A stretch of 64,000 bases of DNA. Source: Plasmopara viticola (Eukaryota > Oomycota > Peronosporomycetes > Peronosporales > Peronosporaceae). Position numbers and translations under genes: made by a program. The notes below the pieces were generated by a model. The model ran no database searches and was not told the DNA's origin. It was given only the letters and a program-made list of their open reading frames with translations. Below are positions 10,220-19,949 of the stretch, piece by piece. The DNA lies in NCBI GenBank assembly GCA_001695595.3, contig MBPM02000056.1:310001-374000 (forward strand), read 5' to 3'. Position 1 is the first letter of the stretch, and each line of letters begins with the position of its first letter.

Positions 10220-10560
10220 TTTGTCCCTTTTTTCATATGGTGCGTTTCCTATGGCAACAGAGATCGGAATCAACCTTTTTTCTCAGACCTCGAGATCTAT
10301 GTTTTTTTTTAGAAATGGATTTGATAATCACGATCCGTTCTTTATTCGGACCATCTTGTCTTTGTTCTTTTCATTGTATTCTTTCTGCTTTGTCAACGGA
10401 GCCTGCTGACTCTTTAGCTAGTGGCTTTCTTAAGCTTTAAATATCGTCTCGATGGATTCAATTCTGGGCATGTACAATGACATTTCCGTAGACACTTTAA
10501 GGGTCATTGAGACAAAGAATACAGATTTACTACGAGAAGACCTCTAGCCTGTGTAGTCAT
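10220..10560 (+). pseudogene. X1: short membrane-like ORF remnant
   Basis: A block conserved in all units reads, in one frame, KWIDNHDPFF, then a hydrophobic stretch of about 25 residues (IRTILSLFFSLYSFCFVN), then MDSILGMYNDISVD and an acidic end. It looks like a single transmembrane segment in a small protein. At 19082 a version with its own ATG is found. No family is recognised. Here it is interrupted by stops and short homopolymer slips. Confidence 0.35.
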
Positions 10561-11128
10561 AAACTCGTTTGTATCTGAGTCTTTCCAGGTCTAATGCTTT
10601 TTCACGAAGACCATAATGATTTGAATGTCTATCAATACTCTACATTAACAAATTAATATTTGCGGCATTCGCTTAATATTTGTCATAGATTGATCTTGAT
10701 GTTTCCTATTGGTGAATTGGCTGTTAAGTTATTGGTTGATTATTATCAGTTATCGGATTCAGTAAATCACATCGCGAATGTCATACTAATATTTTAGTTT
10801 TGTTCGGTTATACTGATATGACGTTTAGAACTTGTTGATGTGTGTTCTGAGGTGTCTAGTGTGTTTTGCTCTTATATGGGTGCTCCGCTGCTGTGCCATC
10901 GGAGCGACTCGTTCTCCAAGGTGTCTTAAATGCATCTGATCGATGGAGCAGAGTACCTTTTTATTGGCACATCAAGTTTTAGAGGGACACCCCTCGTCTA
11001 GTTATTTAAACTCTTGGATTAATGGCGGGAATAACGTCAAAGCCATCATCGGTTTTGAAAGGGTATTTGTGCTACTGTGCACAGTTGTAAAGAATTGTAT
11101 GCCGGGCTTTCGATCGTGAAGTATCATA
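10561..11128. other. region between X1 and CRN header
   Basis: No intact gene is present. A frame beginning LMLFHEDHNDL is conserved in other units (40572-40859, 47504-47692, 54174-54431), suggesting further remnant coding sequence joined to X. It is broken by stops here. Confidence 0.4.
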
Positions 11129-11610
11129 ATGGTGCTATTCTGCGCGGTTGTCGGTGAGGAACGCGTCATCACCGTTGAGATTGGCAGTCAGCAAACGAAA
11201 GGAATTTCGAAATATAATTTGATCACGAAGGAAGCGCAGTATGGGTTTTCGGCGGACAAGCTGACTGTCTATCTCGCCCAGTCGAGCGGCGAATGGAATG
11301 GCGGCTGGATGCAGGACGGGAACGACAACTTCGTTTAGCTTCAAAGGGCGACGATACTAGAGGACACCGAAAACAAGATTTGAAGAACAAGGTTTTGTTG
11401 AGATCAACGTGGTCTTTGAAGAATTACTTCAACGTGAGCGATGAGAGTTTTTTTTACAAAATTGTGTGTCACATGCTTGTTGATGTGCGTGTAAAGAATC
11501 GAGCCAGCGTTGCGGTTGCAATTGCGAGTTTTTCTTTGCTAATTGGTGGGAGGGAGCCTCGCGGCGAGAAATATGTGGAATGTGTAGAAGGCATGTTTAT
11601 CGCACTGTAG
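11129..11610 (+). pseudogene. C1: Crinkler (CRN) N-terminal header, LYLAQ type, broken
   Basis: The frame starts MVLFCAVVGEERVITVEIG, the usual beginning of the ubiquitin-like CRN header, and reaches SADKLTVYLAQ, the counterpart of the family's LFLAK motif, at about residue 46-55. An amber codon follows NDNFV. After a frame change the header continues through WSLKNYFNV to a VCHMLVDV segment, matching the position of the HVLV motif that ends CRN headers. In oomycetes this header precedes host-nucleus-targeted toxin domains. Here no effector domain follows in frame; the nuclease N2 starts about 1.15 kb downstream. Confidence 0.75.
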
Positions 11611-12070
11611 TTATCGCACGTGGACTGTCACCAAGGCATGTGTTTTCTGACTTGTCCAGACCAGCAGCTGTGCGGTGGCTCTCAGTCGTGTCATACACTT
11701 AAGATTCCACCAGCGTGGTCATCTTAACTATCGCTCTTCTTCATATTGAAAGTTCAGTGACAAAAAAAAAATGTGTAAGGGAGGGGGTGGCACGAGTTGA
11801 ATGTCAGACGTGCCCTCGCTATCAACCAGCTGACAGAGGAACTGCAAGCGTTAATATCGCGATGGAAATAGGCATCCACAAATCGCTGAAGACGATAGCA
11901 ATTTGCTTGAGTAAGCCATTTCGAGTCTTCGTAGTGCATGTCGTAATCATTTAAATGGATCTCAACCGTCACTACTGCGACTTCCGATATTCTTCATTTC
12001 TTGTGCGTGCGCTAGCGAACGGAAGAATTTATGCCACATCGTCCGCTTTTCTTTTGCATAGAAGAGAATC

Positions 12071-12144
12071 GAGCTTACCCCTAGACACCGCGATGATCAA
12101 CTATATACATCATCGCGGCCAGGGAGTGTATTTAGGGGTTCTCT
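12071..12144. repeat. hairpin H2 upstream of N2
   Basis: ACCCCTAGACACCGCGATGAT pairs with the right arm, which ends GTGTATTTAGGGGT after the bulge CCAGGGA. This copy has the longest perfect outer arm. Confidence 0.7.
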
Positions 12145-12279
12145 CAAGCCCTTTTTTAGGATAAAAGGGGCAAAGGATCCACTCTTGATTTAATAGTTTG
12201 ATTTTAACCCACCCCCCAGAATTGGGAAAGAAAACGGCGACGAGCACCGAAGGCAGTGTTCTCGTTCGACGCCGCAGCA

Positions 12280-13203
12280 ATGGCTGCAATCCAGCAAGGC
12301 TACCAGTCAATGGAAGGAAAAGTGACCGCACCACAACTGGAAAAAGCGATTGCAGAATTCATGAGAGGATCAAAGATGGTGAAGAAGACGTGGAAGTTGT
12401 CGTGGCAACTCGTGTTTCCGTTAGAAAATGGCTCAAGAGTTCCATCAACCGTTTTCACTCGGTGTTTATTGAAGCTCGATATCTTGGAAATGAAAGATTA
12501 GCAGATTTGGTGATCACGAAAGTGCAGGGGCGTGCGCATCAACGCGCTGTGGCCGACATTGGTGGCCAATTAAGAAACTACGCCGTCAATACTGGCGCTA
12601 TTTTGGCTGCAGGTGGTGGAGACATGGATATGCGGTTTCCCACTACAGGGAAACGTGTCATTCGACGTCCCGATACAGCTCTTGGACCACAATTCTCCTC
12701 AGCTGGCGACGATCCCGTTGCTCCACGGCTGATTGTCGAGGTGGAATTTTCGAACCGAAGCATTCCAAGGGCCCAAACGTTTTGCCGACAATACTTTAAA
12801 CTGATTCCACAGCTGAACGCTGTGCTTATTTCTCAAGTTTTTTGGCCGCCGTGTGAATGATACGTTTGCCTGCGTTGCCATTCTTTATCGACGGGCAAGA
12901 AACCGAATGGTGGTTGCGGACCAAGTGAGTTTTGGAAGTGCTCCGCTTGATACTCGTACATTGATCGAACTCAATCCCTTCCGTCAGCGTCGACAATTGC
13001 CTCTCGTGCCAATGCCCGTCCCACTGCTAACTCTTTGGAGCGCTGGAAATAATCGGTTCGTGCAAATTCCTGCAGCTGATGTGTTTGATGCTGCACTAAT
13101 GCCCCGAACCAATCGGCCTGTTGTTGCACCACGAGGAGTCTTTCCAAACATATTCATTGACGTTTGGTCCATTTTCACACTCGTGGTTACAGCCTGGAAC
13201 TAG
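12280..13203 (+). pseudogene. N2: nuclease-family gene with two frameshifts
   Basis: Same ATG position as the other copies (MAAIQQGYQS). One base is lost near 12360 (FMRGS instead of FKRRI). A second slip near 12835, in the run just before GRRVN, returns the sequence to the original frame, and the C-terminal 110 codons are open to the normal stop. RPD and IVEVEFSN are intact. The hypervariable patch here reads DIGGQLRNYAVNTGA. Confidence 0.8.
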
Positions 13204-13207
13204 CTAG

Positions 13208-13541
13208 ATGGCATCATCAGAGAAAAGACTAGCATTGACCTGTCTCACCTTACATTCTATTGATCTTATCAAATTTGATACTCTTGTAAAAGCGATGATA
13301 ACATCAAAATCATTCTCACTACCACCGACTCAAGTAGAGAATTTTGTACTGGGAGGTGCCTTTCTCGTGGTGTCCCTCTGAACCTTGATGTGCCCAAGGA
13401 GAGACTTCTCTACTTTAGTGATCAATTGCATTAAACACACCTTGGAGGACGAATTACTCACTTCCAAGCGGAAGCAGCATAAAATGAAATCGGAGTTCAC
13501 AAAAAATGGCCAAGAGATACTAAAGGCATTAAAAATCGGAT
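13208..13541 (+). pseudogene. T2: small ORF with one in-frame stop
   Basis: It opens 4 nt after the N2 stop and runs MASSEKRLALTC through VVSL, then a TGA where T9 has CGA (Arg). The same frame continues through a lysine-rich end (TSKRKQHKMK) to a natural stop that overlaps the next unit's terminal repeat. This copy shows the gene's full length, about 111 codons. Confidence 0.55.
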
Positions 13542-14050
13542 GAGTCATCATGAGTCATCACCTTTTAGCCGACTACAGTGAATTTAGGCACGAGATCAGC
13601 ATGAGTCACCGAGTCACCACTTTTTGCAACTTCCTCCCACTTCTTTTTAGTCAATATCATAACGTTTATGTCTCCATCATACTTGACCTTTAATAAGTTT
13701 ATGATCTTGGATATTGGTAAAAAGTGAAGACTCAGGTGGCGCTGCTCAGTGAGGTACGCAAATTCTAAGAGCCTCGCTAATAGTCCATCGAACCTTCCAT
13801 GCTATACAGCAACCTCTGTTCACGACAAGCAACGCTCAATAATCCCGCCTTTTCACGCTCATGGACAGGTTTACGCCCTTGATACCTGAAGTGCATGCCG
13901 AAAAGGCTATTCACGACGTGCAGTTAATGCTTGCTCCAGGCGTAATGAACTCAGAGATTCTTTTACAAAGCCTTGGAGGATGAATAGACACCAAAATAAA
14001 CTACGCTCATATGTCACCATAGTGGTGACTCAGTGGTGACTATCCAAATC
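13541..14050. repeat. V2 terminal repeat with extra ~220-bp segment
   Basis: The terminal repeat follows T2 directly, showing the head-to-tail junction of two units without a copia in it. A segment at about 13736-13970 is shared with 57290-57510 but missing from V1, V3 and V5. It has no convincing ORF. Confidence 0.6.
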
Positions 14051-14744
14051 GATACCGACAGATACTCTCGAGCAATTATCCGATAATTTGATTTCCTCTG
14101 GAGCGCTCCAAAGTGTGACATGATATACAAATTATGATCCTTTTAATACTTAGCACGCAACTGCGCAAGACAAGGTATTTTCACCAAATACACCTTGGCT
14201 GGAGAGCTTTTTAAAATTGGTGCGATTTAAATTATTCCGGGTACGCTGTGACGTAAGTTTGACTTCTCCCTTCAGTTAGGGAGCTGGCAACGAGAAGTAG
14301 TACTCATCAATGCGAATTGGTTCTGACTCGTGCGTATCAATTTATTCATCACCATTGGTGTGTGTATATCAAGGAGGTTGATCGTTGAAATGTTTGAAAA
14401 ACTTATTCAATTGATTGTCTTGCGGAATAGAACCACAGAACACTATACTATCCACAATGTTCAAACCTTGGATTTTGATTTTAAGGTAGAAATGATCATT
14501 TGAAATAGCACGAGGTCTCTGCAATCCTAGGAAATCGAAGAAAGCCTTCTCTCTGTTTGAGACTGCCATCAAGTGTTGGCCGTCGATCAGGGGAAGGCTC
14601 ATAATTGATTATGCAATAGTGTTTGCTGTTGTCTAAATTCTGTTTAAAATCAATTCAATGATTTTTTACACCAAGGGAATTGGCCAATTTCGTGAGTTGA
14701 TCATCCGTCGTATTCGACATATCAATAATTTTTGTTTCGCTCAT
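14050..14744 (-). pseudogene. P2: conserved virus-element gene
   Basis: The start (minus ATG 14744) is kept. The longest clear frame (14369-14602) gives FLGLQRPRAISNDHFYLKI and CGSIPQDNQLNKFF. Other parts are frameshifted. Confidence 0.4.
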
Positions 14745-14802
14745 GGTGCTTTATACTTTCGGCAAGTATAATATAATCAACATCAAAATAATCGCACAAA
14801 CT

Positions 14803-15930
14803 ATGTCTTCTGCATCCGATATATCTGCTATCAAATACTCCGTCAAGCTAGCTCTAGCTGAGATGCTTTTCCGTGATGAAAAATGGACTAAGATTCGAGT
14901 TCCAACCAGCAATACTGGCCAGTATGACGAGCAAATCCAATTTGATTATTTAACCATTTCTCCGCAAGACCCTTTTGTAAAATGGAAGTAGCTATTATCG
15001 AGTTTCCAGTCAAGCCTCAAATTTTGAATGGCGGGTCCGGTGCATCACTTCGACTGCAACCTGTACAAATGATCAATTGGTACTTAAGGCTGGAGCACGG
15101 CATTTCAATAATAGGTTTTAAGTTGATGCCGACGGAACTATAGTTCGAACGAACCAGGTCCATGCAAATGTGAATACCACTTTAGACTCTGACTGAAACG
15201 GATTACAACACGCAATGCAAGCATAGGCCAAATTGCAATTTTGTTTCGGATGAATATCCCTTTCAACGATTCAAGGGTCAAGCGGAGCAGCGCAATAGCT
15301 TAATAGCTTGGCCACTTCGTCGTTTATGACTTCTATAGGTAGCGTGGGTATTATTGAATCGGCTCCAAACCGGGGAGGTGCTAAATGATCATACTTCACC
15401 TCTCTTGACCATCGAAACTCGAAACTTGCATTCGACGTTTAGGAAGCAGCAAATCCTTCATGCTGTATCGAGATATTAAGTTTATTTGGATCCACCTGGT
15501 GCTGTTACTTCTGGATCGGCATTCTTCTTCGCGCGTGACCTGGCCTCAACTAATCCGCGCGATATCTGTGACTAGTTTATAAAATGACCAATACAACCGC
15601 TTATTTACTACTACAGTTGCCCAATTGTGTGGAATTTGAGCAGCGGTGTAATCACTACGGCTTTGGATAGTGGCCTTGCACTTCCTCCATCTGCGGGCAC
15701 GCCTACAATTGCTGCCGATGGCAATGGTACTCTATCCACTAGAATTGCCATCCTTCTATCGCATTTTATCTCGCGTCTTCTTGTTCCGACATATTTGACT
15801 AATCCAAGCACCGGTCTTGGGTTTGTGGTTCTTCATAGAGTTGCCGTAGTAGGTTGTCATCCAGTCGCCGTAGTAGGTTGTCATCCAGTCGCCGTTTGAA
15901 AACCGCTTCAAATTATTGGTATCTCCGCGT
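14803..15930 (+). pseudogene. M2: major-capsid-like gene, 5' half
   Basis: Of all copies this one keeps the first jelly-roll block longest in frame (14803-14991, through QIQFDYLTISPQDPFVKWK). The rest is frameshifted. The last block ends with a tandem 24-bp duplication (GCCGTAGTAGGTTGTCATCC repeated at 15842-15889). Confidence 0.5.
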
Positions 15931-16703
15931 TTCAGATTTTGAAATTTTTGCCCATTTCTCATGTGCTGCGTTTCCCATAGCAACAAAGACCGAGATCGAC
16001 TTTTTTTCTCAGACCTCAAGATTGACGGTTTTTTTAAATTTTTTTTTGACAATTACGATCCATTCTCTAGTAGCGTTATGAATCGTCTCAATGGATTGTA
16101 CTCTGGGCATGTATAATGACAATTGTATCGACGAGTATCTTTTTCGTAAAGTCATTGAGACAAAAAATACAGAAGTACCACGAGAAGACCCTAAGTCTCT
16201 GTAGTTGTTAAGCCTTATGTATCCAGGTCGGTCCAGGTCTGATGCTTTTTCACCAAGACCATTACGATTTGACTGTCTATAAACACTGTCGAGATGTACA
16301 TTTACTAAGTGTATTTTGCGGTATCAACCTTTTATTTGTCATATATTGATCGCTTGAATTCTGGATCATTCTTAATTCTCATAGGTGGATTGGTTGGTGT
16401 TTCTTATTAATTTATTAATTATTTATTACCAGTTATCGGAATCAGTGAAGATGTCGTACTCCTCTGTTAGTTTTGATCGGTATATACTGATATGATGTTC
16501 AGAAGTTGTTGGTTTGTGTGTCTAGTGTATTTTGCTTTTATATGGGATGTTTCGCTGCTATGTCATCGGAGCGGTTGGTTCCCTAAGGTGTCATGAATGC
16601 ATTCGAGCGATAAAGCAGAGTAGTTTCGTCGTAGGCACATAAAATATTAGAGGGGCACCACATTGAAAAGAATTCCGTTCCGAGCTTTCAATCGTGAAGA
16701 ATC
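15931..16703. other. X2 remnant and spacer
   Basis: The X block is shortened: the hydrophobic segment is lost at about 16070, where the sequence jumps to the later GAATCGTCTCAATGG part. The remainder is AT-rich with no open frame of note. Confidence 0.4.
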
Positions 16704-17329
16704 ATGGTGGTGCTGTTCTGCTCGGTTGTTGGAGGAGAACGCGTCATCACCGTTAAGATTGGCAACCAGCAAGTGATTCGAATCTTGAAGAATTTGATCA
16801 TGAAGGAAGCACAGTTTGGGTTTGCGGCGGACAAGCTCACTCTCCATCTCGCCCAGTCGAACGGCAACCGGAATGGCGCTTGGATGCAGGACGGTAGCAA
16901 CAATTTGGTTTAGCTTCAGGGGGTGTCGACTCTATAGGTCATCGAAAAGAAACATTTATCGAATAAGCTATCATTGAACTGAAATTAACGTGGTCTTTCG
17001 AGCATTACTTCAGCGTGAGAGACAAAATATATCCCTACAAAATTGTGTTTCACGTGCTCGTTAGTGTGCGTGTGAAGTATTGTGCCAGCATTGCGGTTGC
17101 AAGTGTGAATCCTCCTTTGCCAACCGGTGGAAGGAAACCTCGCGGCGAGAAACGTGTTGAACATGCAGAACGCATGTTTATCGTATCGGAGTTATTGCAT
17201 ATGCACTATCACCAAGGCATTTGTTTTCTGACTTGTCCAGATCGGCAGCTGCGCGGTGGCTTCCAGTCGTGTCATACATTTATGATTCCACCAGCGTGGT
17301 CATCTTTACTATCGCTCTTCTTTGTATAG
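16704..17329 (+). pseudogene. C2: CRN header, LHLAQ variant
   Basis: MVVLFCSVVGGERVITVKIG leads to ADKLTLHLAQ, then a stop after NNLV. A second frame from 17015 covers YPYKIVFHVLVSVRVK, the clearest HVLV motif in the window, and stays open to 17329. The two halves are separated by stops and one frame change at the same place as in the other copies, so the lesion is ancestral. Confidence 0.75.
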
Positions 17330-17595
17330 AAAGTTCAGTGACAAAGAAAAAGGTGTGTTGAATGTCAGACGTACCCCCGCTATAAATCAGCTGACAGGGG
17401 AACTGCAAGAGTTGATATCGCGATGGAAGAAAGCATCCATAAATTGGTATAGACGATAGCAATCTGCATGGGTAAGCCATTTCGAGTCTTCGTAATGCAT
17501 GTCATAATCATTCAAAGGAATTTCAACCGTCTTTACTGCGACTTCCGATATTCTTCGTTCATTGTCCGCTTTTCCTTTGCATAAAAGAGCCTCGA

Positions 17596-17670
17596 GCGTA
17601 CCCCTAGACACCGCGATGATCAACCACATACATAATCGAGGCCAGGAAGTGTGTCTAGGGGTAGTCTCGG
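17596..17670. repeat. hairpin H3 upstream of N3
   Basis: Outer arms ACCCCTAGACAC and GTGTGTCTAGGGGT are well kept; the inner right arm is damaged (ATAATCGAGG). Confidence 0.65.
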
Positions 17671-17811
17671 GTCCTTTTTTAGGATAGGAGGGGCAAAGGA
17701 TCCACTCTTGACTTGATTGTTTGGTCACTCATCACTTAACCCACCCCTTAGAAGTGGGAAAGAAAACAGCGACGAGCACCGAAGGCAGTGTTCTTGTTTA
17801 ACGCCGCTCCA

Positions 17812-18722
17812 ATGGTTGCAATCCAGCGAGGCTACCAGTCAATGATAGGAAATTGACCGCACCACAACTGGAAAAAGCGATTGCAGAATTCAAGAGGAGG
17901 ATCAGAGATGGTGAAGAAGACGTGAAAGTTGTCGTGGCAACTTGTGTTTCAGTCAAAAAATGGCTCAAGAGTTCCATCAACCGTTTTCACTTAGTATTTA
18001 TTGAAGCTCGATATCTCGGAAATGGAAGATTAGCAGATTTGGTGATCACGAAAGTGCAGGGAAGTGTGCATGAATGTGCTGTGGCTAGAGTCAATGGACA
18101 ACTGGACAACTACGCCGCCAATTCTGACTTTATTTTGGCTGCAGGTGGTGGAGACATGGTCATGCGATTTCCCACTACGGGAAGACGTGTCATTCGACGT
18201 CCCGATACAGCTCTTAGACCACGATTCTCCTCAGCTGGCGACGATCCCGTTGCTCCACGGCTGATTGTCGAGGTGATATTTTCGAACCGAAGCATTCCAA
18301 GGGCCCAAACGTTTTGTCGACCATACTTGAAACTGCTTCCTCAGCTTAACGCTGTGCTTAACTTTTTTGGCCGCCGTGTGAATGGAACCTTTGCCTGCGT
18401 TGCCATTCTCTATTGACGGGCAAGAAACCGAGTGGTGGTTGCAGATCAAGTGAGTTTTGGAAGTGCTTCGCTTGATACTCGTACATTGAATGAACTCAAT
18501 CCCTTCCGTCAGCGTCGACAATTGCCTCTCGTGCCAATGCCCGTCCCACTGCTAACTCCTTGGAACGCTGGACATAATCCGTTCGTGCAAATTCCTGCAG
18601 CTGATGTGTTTGATGCTGCACTAATGCCCCGAACCAATCGGCCTGTTGTTGCACCACGAGGAGGCTTTCCAGACATATTCATTGACGTTTGGTCCATTTT
18701 CACACTCGTGGATACAGCCTGA
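17812..18722 (+). pseudogene. N3: nuclease-family gene, frameshift and nonsense
   Basis: A slip near 17850 (AATGATAGGAAATTGACC) breaks the N-terminus. Codons then run open from 17853 to a TGA at 18414-18416, a CGA-to-TGA change after VAILY. The final stop is a TGA three codons early (TGG to TGA), shared with N7. The patch reads RVNGQLDNYAANSDF. The catalytic-type region RPD...LIVEVIFSN has Ile in place of the second Glu. Confidence 0.8.
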
Positions 18723-18732
18723 AACTAGCTAG

Positions 18733-19026
18733 ATGGCATCATCAGAGAAAAGACTAGCATTGACCTGTCTCACCTCACATTCTATTGATCTTATCAAATT
18801 TGATACTCTTTTAAAAGCGATGATAAGCAGCGGTGTAATCACTACCGCTTCGGCTGGTGGCCTTGCGCTTTCTCCATCTGCGGTCACGCTTACAATTTCT
18901 GCCGACATCAATGGTGCTCCATCCGCCAAAATTGGCATCCTTTTATCGCAATCTATCTCGCGTCTTCTTGTTCCAACATATTTGTCTAACACAAGCACTG
19001 GTCATGGGTTGGAGGTTTTTGTTTGA
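18733..19026 (+). CDS. T3::MCP chimeric ORF (97 aa)
   Basis: The T start (MASSEKRLALTC) runs about 30 codons to KAM, then crosses a junction at about 18826-18830 and continues in frame into the final MCP 5'-half block (GVITTASAGGLALSPSAV ... STGHGLEVFV). Identical chimeras occur at 50087-50380 and 53424-53717, and one is split by the gypsy element at 33958. The junction arises where one unit was joined to an internal point of the next. Whether it is translated is unknown. Confidence 0.45.
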   Translation: MASSEKRLALTCLTSHSIDLIKFDTLLKAMISSGVITTASAGGLALSPSAVTLTISADINGAPSAKIGILLSQSISRLLVPTYLSNTSTGHGLEVFV

Positions 19027-19081
19027 GTTGCCGTAGTAGGTTGTCATCAAGTCGCAGTTGAAAACCGCTTAGAAAGTGAGC

Positions 19082-19237
19082 ATGGAGCACAAGCTTGTCG
19101 AGACTCCGAGTGACGCAGATCAGTCGGCACCGGCTTCTGCTCCAACGCAATCCACCAATTCTTTTACGCTAAAAACTGCTATCCTACCAGATGACAGCTG
19201 GACTGTCGGAGGTCTAACAAAATATAAACAAATATGA
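19082..19237 (+). CDS. small ORF before X (51 aa), unique start
   Basis: MEHKLVETPSDADQSAPASA opens an acidic, Ser/Pro/Ala-rich, probably disordered peptide ending LTKYKQI. It is seen only in this unit; other units carry different sequence at this place. The X block (KWIDNHDPIF..., hydrophobic segment, MDSILGMYND) follows directly in another frame to about 19500. It may be the authentic N-terminus of X, with one frameshift between. Confidence 0.35.
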   Translation: MEHKLVETPSDADQSAPASAPTQSTNSFTLKTAILPDDSWTVGGLTKYKQI

Positions 19238-19549
19238 AAAAAAACAGACCTCAAGATTGAAGTTTTTTACGAGAAATGGATTGATAATCACGATCCAATC
19301 TTTATTCGGACCATCTTGTCTTTGTTCATTCCATTGTATACTTTCTACTTTGTCAACGAAGTCTATCGACTCTTTAGCTTGTGGCTTTTTAAAGCTTTAA
19401 ATATCGTCTCGATGGATTCGATTCTGGGCATGTACAATGACATTTCTGTAGATTTTTTTAAAGGTCATTGAGACAAAGAATACAGTGTGACTACGAGAAG
19501 ACCTTTAGCCTGTATTGTCAATGAATATTTTGTATCTAGGTCCTTCCAG

Positions 19550-19873
19550 CTTCGGAAAAGGTTGGGGTGACGCTCTCCTTCCACGCGCGGGGGCTAAATG
19601 CTCGCGCGCTTCGGGCAGGTGCTCTCGGGCATCTGCAGGTCTCTAACGAGTCTCACCCTCGACGCGACGGCCTCCAGCGCCAGAGCGCCACCTGGGCTCT
19701 TACCAAGTCAGAAACAAACAAAATAATGGAAGACTCTCACGACCTCGGTGATGGCTGCACTGCCCGCCGAACGATACCCGACGTATGCGGACACCACTCT
19801 ATGCCGTGGACTAGCCAGACTGAGCCTAGTACGTGCATAACTTGGCAACGCGATAACGTGATACAACAACAAC
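19550..19873 (+). repeat. SINE-like repeat, copy 1
   Basis: About 324 bp matching 28396-28955 except for that copy's inner insert. Shared marks are GGTTGGGGTGACGC near the start, TCTCGGGCATCTGCAGGTCT, and a 3' end made of short tandem ACAAC units. No clear A/B box was identified. The left flank is end-of-X sequence and the right flank is T-gene sequence, so about 3 kb of the unit (CRN, hairpin, nuclease) is missing across it. Confidence 0.6.
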
Positions 19874-19949
19874 ACCTTGGAGAACGAATCACCCACTTCA
19901 GAGCGGAACTAGCATAAAATAAAACAAAAATGACCAAGAGATACTAAAG
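19874..19949 (+). pseudogene. T-gene distal fragment before copia C
   Basis: ACCTTGGAGAACGAATCACC through ACTAAAG is the last ~75 bp of T. It ends with the TAAAG target duplication (19945-19949). Confidence 0.6.

Noticed and set aside
12198..12860. Upstream extension of N2 with an alternative N-terminus
   Set aside because: The extension exists only because of the 1-bp loss near 12360; other copies use the MVAIQ-type start.
13330..13551. Minus-strand open frame with hydrophobic start near the unit end
   Set aside because: It is the reverse of the T gene and is conserved only as a shadow of it; no independent motif.
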